45,108 bases of DNA from positions 1 through 45,108 of the forward strand of contig NZ_LHCF01000003.1 of assembly GCF_001277135.1 (NCBI RefSeq), in the 5' to 3' direction. Below the pieces are notes generated by a model. That model saw only the letters and a program-made list of their open reading frames with translations, was not told the DNA's origin and did not search any database. Below are positions 37,332 through 44,531 of the stretch, piece after piece. A program made the position numbers and the translations under genes. Origin of the DNA: Candidatus Phytoplasma pruni. Its GTDB lineage: Bacteria > Bacillota_I > Bacilli_A > Acholeplasmatales > Acholeplasmataceae. Within the stretch, counting starts at the first letter, position 1, and every line of letters starts with the position of its first letter.

Positions 37332-37913
37332 TTGAGCGATATTTTAAAAATAATCGATTTACAAATTAATTTTAAAACTTCTCAAGGTACGATTTACGCT
37401 TTGAGAGGGGTTAATTTTACCCTTCAAAAAGGGGAAATTTTTGCCATTTGTGGCGAATCAGGCAGCGGAAAATCTATCACCTCTAAAGCTATCGCAGGTC
37501 TTTTGCCTTCTAACGCTATTGTTAAAAAAGGTGAAATCCTGTATGAAAATCAGGATTTAACCAAGATAACGGATAAAGATTTCAATCAGATTAGAGGGCG
37601 AAAAATTACTATGATTTTTCAAAACCCTATGACTAGTTTAAATCCGTTAATGAAGGTTGGCAAACAAATTGAAGAGGTTTTCAAAATTAAAGCTAAAAGA
37701 GACAAGAAAAATTATTCTAAAACTGAATTTAAAAAACAAACAATTCAATTGATGAAAGAAATGGGTATTGATGAGGCAGACAATAAATATCATCTATATC
37801 CGCACCAATTGTCAGGGGGGATTGAAGTGTTCCAAAAGTTTAGACACTTTTTATTTTTTAAAAATTCTTTAAGACTAACTATTAAGTTAGTTTTTTTTCT
37901 TTTCAAAGACTAA
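37332..37913 (+). pseudogene. oppD: OppD ATPase truncated after the LSGG signature
   Basis: The start is TTG 37332, seven bases after AGGAG (the frame is open further up but has no binding site). Walker A is GESGSGKS (about 40-47), the Q-loop is MIFQNPMTSLNPLMKVG, and the signature begins HQLSGG. At about 37822 the sequence switches to IEVFQKFRHFLFF and non-homologous codons to a stop at 37913. Walker B, D-loop, H-loop and the C-terminal peptide-transporter domain are missing, so the protein cannot hydrolyse ATP. The break coincides with a mobile-element end. The rest of oppD, and oppF, may lie beyond the element or be lost. Confidence 0.88.
37871..37899 (+). terminator. Terminator at the element end
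   Basis: ACTAACT and AGTTAGT around ATTA, followed by a T run. It separates oppD transcription from the element genes. Confidence 0.7.
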
Positions 37914-37960
37914 AAAATAATTTCATATCTGTTCTAAAAATATTTTTAGAAAGGAATTAA

Positions 37961-38560
37961 ATGTTAAGAGAAAAATTATTTAAAGATTTTTTAAAAAAGA
38001 AAAAGAATTTAGAAATTCGTAATCAATTAATCGATTTACATTTGCCCTTAGTAAAAAAACTAGTTTCTAAATTTAAATATTATCCATGCGTACTTCAAAA
38101 ACAAGATTTATATCAAGAAGGGGTTTTAGGATTGATCAAAGCTTTAGATAATTATGTAGATTTAGGTTATGACTTTATCGCTTATGCGACACCAACTATT
38201 AAATCAGAAATCAACGAATTAATAAGAAAAAGTCATTCACCTTCCATTCCTCAAAAAACTCATAAAACCAATAACACTTCTTTTCAAGAAGAAAAACACA
38301 CATGGCATTATAAAATCCTTAACCCTCATCAATTATGGTTAAAACAAGTAAATCATGAACTATTTTTAAAAAAAATAAAAACTAAACTAAATAAAAAGGA
38401 GTTTAACGTCATTAGATTAAATTTTGGAGTTCCTTTAGAAAATATTAATGAAACTTATCAACCGAGTTATTCCAATCAAGAAATCACCCAAATACTAAAT
38501 TTAACCTTAAGACAAGTAGAAAATATTAAAAACATCGCCATCAATAAATTAAAAAAATAA
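37961..38560 (+). CDS. fliA: PMU-encoded alternative sigma factor (sigma-70 family)
   Basis: 199 residues. Region 2 is clear (NQLIDLHLPLVKKLVSKFKY, QDLYQEGVLGLIKALDNYVD, GYDFIAYATPTIKSEINELI), covering core binding and -10 recognition. Region 3 is poorly conserved. Region 4 is a helix-turn-helix at the C-terminus (NQEITQILNLTLRQVENIKN). Similar genes in phytoplasma PMUs are annotated fliA or sigF. It probably directs transcription of element genes. The start ATG has GAAAGGA in front, behind a CTAAAAATATTTTTAG palindrome. Confidence 0.88.
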   Translation: MLREKLFKDFLKKKKNLEIRNQLIDLHLPLVKKLVSKFKYYPCVLQKQDLYQEGVLGLIKALDNYVDLGYDFIAYATPTIKSEINELIRKSHSPSIPQKTHKTNNTSFQEEKHTWHYKILNPHQLWLKQVNHELFLKKIKTKLNKKEFNVIRLNFGVPLENINETYQPSYSNQEITQILNLTLRQVENIKNIAINKLKK

Positions 38561-38588
38561 AAAGACCCGAATCAGGTCTTTTTTTTTA
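38558..38588 (+). terminator. Rho-independent terminator
   Basis: AAAAGACC and GGTCTTTTTTTTT pair around CGAATCA directly after the sigma factor stop. Confidence 0.8.
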
Positions 38589-38606
38589 TTAAGAAAGGGA
38601 ATATAA

Positions 38607-38801
38607 ATGAAATTGAATCCTAAAATTATTTTAACTATCTTAAGTTTCACCTATATTGGTTTTATTATCACTAATATTATGACTTTATCTTTTAATTTTC
38701 AATTAGGTGTTAAAGCTAATACATTTATCAGTCTTATATCGGATATCTTTTTTTTATTTTATTTATGGCTTAAAGAGAACAAAAATGCAAAAATTCATTA
38801 A
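38607..38801 (+). CDS. Small two-TM membrane protein of the PMU
   Basis: 64 residues with two hydrophobic segments (about 7-29 and 41-57) and a short basic tail (KENKNAKIH). AAGAAAGGGA precedes ATG 38607. It overlaps the start of dam by 17 bases, so the two are likely co-translated. No function can be assigned from sequence. Confidence 0.7.
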   Translation: MKLNPKIILTILSFTYIGFIITNIMTLSFNFQLGVKANTFISLISDIFFLFYLWLKENKNAKIH

Positions 38802-39631
38802 TTGGGTTGGTTGTAAAAAGAAATTATTACCACATCTTTTACCTTTAATTCCTAAAAAATTTAAAACTTATTACGAACCCTTTTTAGGAAGCGGCGCTTT
38901 ATATTTATCCTTAATGCCTAAAAAAGCCATTTTAAACGATAATGACACACAACTCATCCAAATATGGAAAAGTATTTTATATAATCCTCAAGATTTTTAT
39001 AATAAAACATTAGCTTTTGAAAACTTTATTTATCAATACCCTGAATCGCAACAAAAACAACAAAAAGAAGCTTTTAAAACATTATTAAACCAATATAACC
39101 TTTCATTAACAAAAAATAAAAAAAGATTAACTAAAGCATCACTTTTCTTTATTTTAAGTAAATATTGTTTTCTTGGCATTTTAAGATACAAAGATAATAC
39201 ATCCTTATATACAACTTTTGGTTATAAGCCTAAATATAAAACTAGCCTATTAAATTTAAATAATTTAATCACCTTACAAAAACATTTTCAAAAAAATAAA
39301 CATGTTTTATTATGTGTCGATTATCAAAAAAATAATTGCCACCACCAAGAAAGCTGATTTTTTGTTTATCGATCCACCTTATTACAACGGCAAAAACATT
39401 ACTATATCATCTTTTTACAAAGGAGTTTTTGGTTTTACTGAACAAGTGAAATTATTCAACTGTCTCGAAAAAGCCGATAAAAGAGGAACTAAATGGTTAT
39501 ACACCAATTATGATACTCCCAAAATTAGAGCATTATTTAAAAATTATTACTTCCAAAGTATCAAATCTAGTACTACCCATAATTTGACAAATAAAAACAA
39601 TAAACACGAAATTATTATCACCAATTATTAA
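38785..39631 (+). pseudogene. dam: DNA adenine methyltransferase (Dam family) with a frameshift
   Basis: About 281 residues if one A is dropped from the A7 run at 39326-39332. ATG 38785 (MQKFINWVGCKKKLLPHLLP) is the family start, although the frame is open further upstream. SAM-binding motif: YYEPFLGSGALYLSL. Catalytic motif IV is DPPYYNG, which lies in the second frame (from about 39302). The C-terminal part is NYDTPKIRALFKNYYFQSIK. It methylates the N6 of adenine, typically in GATC. As read here the protein would stop at 39355, before the catalytic motif. Confidence 0.87.
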
Positions 39632-39802
39632 AAAATCAATTTAAATTTTTGACCTCAACAAGTCTTTAAACTGTTTCAAAGATTAATTTTTGATATAAAC
39701 GAAACGTAAAATTCCAAAAAATAGAAAATTAAATTAGTTTTAGAATTCGTCAAAATCAAAAATTTAACCAATTAGAAAAACTTCAAAAAGGAGCATATCA
39801 TT

Positions 39803-40138
39803 ATGTTAAACAACGTTCAATTAATCGGTCGAATTACACATGACCTCGAAAAACAATACATTAACAGTAATAACGAACAAATTCCAAAAATAGATTTTCA
39901 ATTAGCAGTTAACCAAACCAAAGACAAAGTTCAATATATTCCTTGTGTAGTTTTTAGAACCCAAGCTGAAAATTTTCATAAATACTTACATAAAGGATCG
40001 AAAATTTATCTCAAAGGAACATTATCTATCCAAAAATATACCAACAACGAAGGTCAAAAGAAAACAAATACCAAAGTGATCGTACATAAAGTCATCTTTT
40101 TAGATAATAAATCTCAAACTGATAATTTACCATTTTAA
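39803..40138 (+). CDS. ssb: Single-stranded DNA-binding protein
   Basis: 111 residues, an OB-fold only (MLNNVQLIGRITHDLEKQYI, then FQLAVNQT, VVFRTQAENFHKYLHKGSKI, LKGTLSIQKYTNNEGQKKTN). The acidic tail that recruits replication proteins in cellular SSBs is absent; it ends DNLPF, a minimal remnant of the DDLPF-type tip. Typical PMU-encoded SSB. AAAAAGGAG precedes the start. Confidence 0.93.
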   Translation: MLNNVQLIGRITHDLEKQYINSNNEQIPKIDFQLAVNQTKDKVQYIPCVVFRTQAENFHKYLHKGSKIYLKGTLSIQKYTNNEGQKKTNTKVIVHKVIFLDNKSQTDNLPF

Positions 40139-40208
40139 AATAAAAGAACATTGATATTAAACATCTTAACTTTTCAAAAGAAAACCAGAAAGGAGAATAA
40201 AAAATAAT

Positions 40209-40328
40209 ATGAGCGACGCCATGACTGAAATCGCCCGCGGGACTTACTTCAAAGACCGCTGCAAATTAAAATCTCAAACTAAAAAAAATAATAAACCAAA
40301 CAAAAAGGAGAAACTTAAAAATGACTAA
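40209..40328 (+). CDS. Small basic 39-residue protein with a GC-rich start
   Basis: AGAAAGGAG precedes ATG 40209 by 11 bases. The product is MSDAMTEIARGTYFKDRCKL followed by a Lys/Asn/Gln-rich tail, and it overlaps the HU start by 8 bases. The first ~60 bases (GCCATGACTGAAATCGCCCG and around) are far richer in G+C than anything near, which suggests a constrained or imported sequence. No family is recognised. The strong binding site argues that it is real. Confidence 0.5.
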   Translation: MSDAMTEIARGTYFKDRCKLKSQTKKNNKPNKKEKLKND

Positions 40329-40611
40329 AAAAGAATTAATTAAAAAAATAGCTGAGGCTAATAAAACCTCAATTTCAAAAACAGAAGAATTTTATAATTC
40401 ATTCGAACATACCCTAATAGAATCCATTACTTCCAACGAAGAAGTAATTTTATCCTCTAAAATAGGTAAATTAATTTTAAAAACTCGTAAAGCCTACACT
40501 GGTAGAAATCCCCAAACAGGCAAAAAACTCAAAATCCCTGCGAAAACCGTTGTCTCTTTCAAATTATCTAAAACCATTAAAGATAAAGTAAAAGATTTAA
40601 CATTAGAATAA
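40321..40611 (+). CDS. himA: HU/IHF-family DNA-binding protein
   Basis: 96 residues. The N-terminal helices are MTKKELIKKIAEANKTSISK. The DNA-contacting arm reads RKAYTGRNPQTGKKLKIPAK, matching the canonical RxGRNPxTGexixIpA pattern. It bends DNA and probably helps element replication or recombination. The ribosome binding site is AAAAGGAGAAAC. A frequent PMU gene, located behind ssb. Confidence 0.94.
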   Translation: MTKKELIKKIAEANKTSISKTEEFYNSFEHTLIESITSNEEVILSSKIGKLILKTRKAYTGRNPQTGKKLKIPAKTVVSFKLSKTIKDKVKDLTLE

Positions 40612-40643
40612 ACCAATATCAACCAACAAAGGAGAAATTAAAT

Positions 40644-40922
40644 ATGAATAAAATCATTAAGAAAAAAACAAAACCCAATACTCACGAAACAAACCAAAAC
40701 CAAGAAATAAAAACAATGACTAACCCCAAACAAGAAAATATAACTATTATCCCAATAAAAAAACGCAATTTATTAAAAAAAATAGCTTACATAACGATCA
40801 TTTTACATTTTATTTTACAAGTCATTATTATTTACTACGATAATAAAATTCCCTGGTTAACAACAGGAATTAATAATTCTCTTGAATTGATTAAATCTCT
40901 CATCCCAGGAGGAACTAAATAA
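40644..40922 (+). CDS. Small single-TM protein of the PMU
   Basis: 92 residues with a long polar, Lys/Asn/Gln-rich N-terminus (about 1-48), one TM (about 49-67) and a short outer tail ending LIKSLIPGGTK. AAAGGAGAAA precedes the start. It runs into the next gene with a one-base gap (TAATATG), which suggests coupling. Function unknown. Confidence 0.7.
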   Translation: MNKIIKKKTKPNTHETNQNQEIKTMTNPKQENITIIPIKKRNLLKKIAYITIILHFILQVIIIYYDNKIPWLTTGINNSLELIKSLIPGGTK

Positions 40923-40923
40923 T

Positions 40924-41532
40924 ATGAATAAAAACATAAAAAACAAAAATAAAATATTAACTATTATCACAATTATTATCGCTATCTTTTTCACTACCGC
41001 ATCCATTTTGGCTTTAACTAATTACTTTTCTAAACAAAGAAAAGAAAAAATTCAATTAATGAACAATCTTCCTTTTTTCACTATTGAACGAACAGGTGGC
41101 AATAATGAAGATAAAACCCTTTTACCAATTCCCATTCCAAACTTAAACGAACAAAAATATAATCACTTAATTACGATCGAACACGAAGCGACACTAAACT
41201 CCAACGGAATGGATATTAATGTTCCTTTATATTTGAAAATATCAACTAAATATAACACACTTCAAACTTTTACCAATCCTGAAAAATATTTAAATGTTGG
41301 TTTAAAAGTGGATAACAATGATTACGATGATACTAAACGCCCACAAATAAGATTAAATGATAAGGGCATCAGTTCACTTAAGATCCAAATTAGCATCGAA
41401 CAAAAAGAAATCATTACTAATAAAAACCCTCAATTAGAGTTAATTTGTGATTACGAATTAGTCGATTCCCAAGGAAAAGCCTTCGACGGAGGAAGTCAAA
41501 CAATCGAAAATAAAATCTCTAATTTAGCATAA
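40924..41532 (+). CDS. Anchored outer-side protein of the PMU
   Basis: 202 residues. A basic start (MNKNIKNKNK) and one TM (about 11-33) are followed by a domain with beta-strand pattern (LITIEHEATLNSNGMDINVP, LKIQISIEQKEIITNKNPQL). The domain should face outwards. No family is recognised. A terminator follows directly. Confidence 0.7.
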   Translation: MNKNIKNKNKILTIITIIIAIFFTTASILALTNYFSKQRKEKIQLMNNLPFFTIERTGGNNEDKTLLPIPIPNLNEQKYNHLITIEHEATLNSNGMDINVPLYLKISTKYNTLQTFTNPEKYLNVGLKVDNNDYDDTKRPQIRLNDKGISSLKIQISIEQKEIITNKNPQLELICDYELVDSQGKAFDGGSQTIENKISNLA

Positions 41533-41541
41533 TAAAACATC

Positions 41542-41572
41542 AAAAGACCAATCATTAATTGGTCTTTTTTTT
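41542..41572 (+). terminator. Rho-independent terminator
   Basis: AAAAGACCAAT and ATTGGTCTTTTTTTT form a hairpin after the preceding gene. Confidence 0.85.
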
Positions 41573-41589
41573 GTTAGAAAGGAACTAAG

Positions 41590-42783
41590 ATGACTATCAA
41601 AAACAAATCAAATAAAAATTCAACTAATTTAATAATAATCATCATAACATCTATGGTCTTATTTTTAAGTACTTATGTTTGGATTCATCATCAAACTTTA
41701 ACAGAAATCGAAAGAAACCTCAAAACCCAACAACATAAATTAGAAATCCAAAATAAAAATCTCCAAGAAATGAAAGACAAACTACAACAAAACAAAGATA
41801 TAATTCAAAACCAAATTACCAATACAAATAAAGAATCACAAGAAGAAACAAACACTAATTTACAACAATTAAATAATCAAGAAGAATCAAACTTTCATCC
41901 TTCTAACAACCAAAAATTTCCCTCTTTTAACCAATTAATCGGTTTCAAAGAAGAATTAAAAGCAGTCGAAGGTTTTATTGATTACCTTAACAATAAAGAA
42001 AACTATACCAATATTGGTGAGGTTGATTCGCCCTTAGGCATTTTAATGTATGGAGTTCCTGGTACTGGGAAAACAACCTTAGCCAGAGCTTTAGCCAAAG
42101 AAACTAATCTCCCTTTTTTTGAAGTAAGTAGTGCTATTTTTTCACAAACATATTGCGGAATAGGCCCTAGAATGGTAACAGAATTATTCACCAAAGCACG
42201 TGAAGAAGCTCAAAAAGGAAAAGGAGCTATTATCTTCTTAGACGAGTGTGAAACTATCTTTACAGCTATAAACACTTTAAAACCTGGATCTGAAGATGCA
42301 AATATCGTTAACCAATTCAAAACCGAAATGACATCATTCGAAAACAACAAAGACAAACCAATTTTCATCATTGGCGCTACAAACCATATCGCCCAAATCG
42401 ATGAAGCTATCAAATCAAGATTCACTTATAACATCGAAGTTAAACCAGGCAATAAAGAAGAAAGAAAAGCCTTTTTAGAATTCTTAATCAACAAACGTAA
42501 AAACCCTTACAGTGAAGAAGCAAAACAATATTTATATGAAGTAATTAACGAAGCTTTAGAAAGATTACCAGTTAACCAAGAATTCAAAAAAGCCAATCGT
42601 ACTCTAGAAAACCTGTTAAAAACAACAGTAGCAACCTTCGCCAAAAACCGAGGCCAAGGAGAAACACGAAGAAACGAAATCAATCAAGAAGATTTAAAAC
42701 AAGCTTACAAAATGATAATCTCACAAGATGACACCATTTTAAACACTATCGAACAAGAAATTAAAGCGAAAGGAGGTAAATAA
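41590..42783 (+). CDS. Membrane-anchored AAA+ ATPase of the PMU (no protease domain)
   Basis: 397 residues. The basic N-terminus (MTIKNKSNKNS) and one TM (about 13-32) precede a coiled coil (about 40-95) and an AAA+ module: Walker A GVPGTGKT (about 155-162), pore loop QTYCGIGPR, Walker B IIFLDECET (about 214-222) and sensor IIGATNH. The SRH Arg pattern (IKSRFTYNI) is reduced compared with FtsH. The DEC Walker B and G-x-GPR pore are shared with the giant protein at 21863. By the positive-inside rule the ATPase lies outside the cell. Often annotated hflB-like in PMUs, but the zinc protease part is absent. Confidence 0.85.
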   Translation: MTIKNKSNKNSTNLIIIIITSMVLFLSTYVWIHHQTLTEIERNLKTQQHKLEIQNKNLQEMKDKLQQNKDIIQNQITNTNKESQEETNTNLQQLNNQEESNFHPSNNQKFPSFNQLIGFKEELKAVEGFIDYLNNKENYTNIGEVDSPLGILMYGVPGTGKTTLARALAKETNLPFFEVSSAIFSQTYCGIGPRMVTELFTKAREEAQKGKGAIIFLDECETIFTAINTLKPGSEDANIVNQFKTEMTSFENNKDKPIFIIGATNHIAQIDEAIKSRFTYNIEVKPGNKEERKAFLEFLINKRKNPYSEEAKQYLYEVINEALERLPVNQEFKKANRTLENLLKTTVATFAKNRGQGETRRNEINQEDLKQAYKMIISQDDTILNTIEQEIKAKGGK

Positions 42784-42785
42784 TT

Positions 42786-44423
42786 ATGAAAACACCTTTA
42801 GACTTAATTAAAACTTATCTAACCTTTAAATCTTATTTCACTTGGATTTTAATGGCTACCATTATCTTTGGCATTTTCCTTTTCTTAAAAAGCAAACTTG
42901 CTACCAACCAAACAACACAACACACCACAACATGGAAAGGTTATTTAACTTATTTTTTAATTATTATCGGTATTTTAGGTTTCATTTGCTTATGTTTCTT
43001 TCATAAACCAAAAGAACCATCCAGTAAATACGCAGGTCAATTAGTCCAAGAAATTGATAAAGCTATTGATAAGTACGATAAAGTCATTAATAATTACCAA
43101 GGATTAAAAGATAATTGGGAACAAGAATTAACCAAAGTGGAGGCCGAATTAAAAGAACTTTATAAAATTCAAGAACTAACTAAAGAACAAAAAGCTAAAA
43201 TAGAAGAAGTAATAAATAAAAACGAAGATAAAATTAAAGCAATCAAAGAACAAATCAAAAATACATCAGGTAATATTACTATCTTAAAAGGCCAACTTCA
43301 ACAAAAAGAAGTAGAATTAGCCAATAAAGAAAAAGAAATAAAACTAACAGAAAAACAAATCGCGGAATCCACTGATTTAACTGAAAAACAAAAATTACGC
43401 ACTAAATTAGATATCCTTTATGATGAAAAGATAGCATTAGTTAAACAAATCACTGAAATAAAAAGTCAAATAGGATTATTAGAAATTAAAATAAAACATC
43501 TAAACGAAATACTCCAGCGCGCCGAAAAAGAAAAAAATAGATTACAAAAAAATTATGATACGTTTAATGATAATGAAAAATATTTATTCAACCAAATAAA
43601 ATCCGTCGAACAACGCCGTGATGAAATCCGAAACAACATCGAACAAGTCAACAAAAAAATCGAAAAAATAGAGGCCGAACGAGAATTATATCAATCTTTA
43701 AAAGAAAAATATAAAGCCATGCATGTTCGTATGGAAACCTACGAAAAAGAAAACTCCTTTTCCTTTGGTAATGCATGTAAAATGGGGTTCAAAGCCTTCG
43801 ATAAAGTAACTGATTTAATCCCTGCCAAATACGGTATGAAAATCATAGGCAAATCACTTACTTTCACACGTAAATTCTCACAAGGTATGACTAAAACTAC
43901 TTTAGTTCTTCACGAAGGACACCGTTTATGGCATATGTACAACGAAGTATCGAACGAAAACAAAGAATCACTCCCAATGATTACCAAAGAAGCCTTAGAA
44001 ATGTATACCAAAGACATCGATCGCGACCTAGCCAAACTCGACGCTGACTACAAAGACCAAGAAAAGAAATTAGAAGAATATAACGCTCGTAATAGTGAAG
44101 ATAATTTAACACAAGAACATAGAAAGTCAGAAAACATTATTGAAAATATTAATAAAGATAGAAATTCTGTCATCAACGAATACGAAAAAATAACCGAAGA
44201 ATTAGAACTCAAAAGACAACAAATAACTGACGAAATCAAAAACGAACAACCAAAAATAATACAACAAGAACAACTAGAAATAAAATTAGAACCCATAAAC
44301 GAAGAAATAAATACCATCAAAGAAGAACTAAAACTTCAAAACCCTAACTACGCAAAAGTCCAAAAAAGAATCAAACAAACTAATCAAAACAAAATCCCAG
44401 AATTAATTTCTATCCCAGTATAA
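42786..44423 (+). CDS. Two-TM coiled-coil protein of the PMU
   Basis: 545 residues with two TM segments (about 17-36 and 55-74), then almost continuous coiled coil (about 85-320 and 400-530). A short non-coiled island lies in between (about 325-395, FGNACKMGFKAFDKVTDLIP, TTLVLHEGHRLWHMYNEVSN). It follows the AAA+ gene after two bases, with AAAGGAGG as binding site, so the pair is translated together. The combination of separate AAA+ and coiled-coil proteins mirrors the single-chain giant at 21863. Function unknown; HEGHRLWH resembles a metal-binding pattern, but this is probably coincidental. Confidence 0.75.
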   Translation: MKTPLDLIKTYLTFKSYFTWILMATIIFGIFLFLKSKLATNQTTQHTTTWKGYLTYFLIIIGILGFICLCFFHKPKEPSSKYAGQLVQEIDKAIDKYDKVINNYQGLKDNWEQELTKVEAELKELYKIQELTKEQKAKIEEVINKNEDKIKAIKEQIKNTSGNITILKGQLQQKEVELANKEKEIKLTEKQIAESTDLTEKQKLRTKLDILYDEKIALVKQITEIKSQIGLLEIKIKHLNEILQRAEKEKNRLQKNYDTFNDNEKYLFNQIKSVEQRRDEIRNNIEQVNKKIEKIEAERELYQSLKEKYKAMHVRMETYEKENSFSFGNACKMGFKAFDKVTDLIPAKYGMKIIGKSLTFTRKFSQGMTKTTLVLHEGHRLWHMYNEVSNENKESLPMITKEALEMYTKDIDRDLAKLDADYKDQEKKLEEYNARNSEDNLTQEHRKSENIIENINKDRNSVINEYEKITEELELKRQQITDEIKNEQPKIIQQEQLEIKLEPINEEINTIKEELKLQNPNYAKVQKRIKQTNQNKIPELISIPV

Positions 44424-44460
44424 AAAAAACTTTTTCTTTAATATTAATCAAATAAAGTTG

Positions 44461-44513
44461 TATAATAGTAGTAATTAATTATTTTCAAAGATAATATCAA
44501 TTACTACTATTAT
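44461..44513 (+). promoter_or_regulatory. TATAAT box overlapping a perfect 15-bp inverted repeat
   Basis: TATAAT is at 44461-44466. ATAATAGTAGTAATT (44462-44476) and AATTACTACTATTAT (44499-44513) are perfect inverted copies 22 bases apart. The first arm covers the -10 box and the expected transcription start, and the second ends just before the GGAAAGG ribosome binding site. It could serve as an operator pair or a 5' hairpin that masks translation start. Confidence 0.6.
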
Positions 44514-44531
44514 CGGAAAGGCTATGAAATA

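Noticed and set aside
37857-37913. The C-terminus of the truncated OppD (residues after LSGG) as a novel domain.
   Set aside because: It is simply translation into the mobile-element end and its terminator.
43905-43940. HEGHRLWH in the PMU coiled-coil protein looks like a metalloprotease zinc motif.
   Set aside because: HExxH spacing is not met (H-E-G-H-R), there is no supporting fold or third ligand, and the surroundings are coiled coil.
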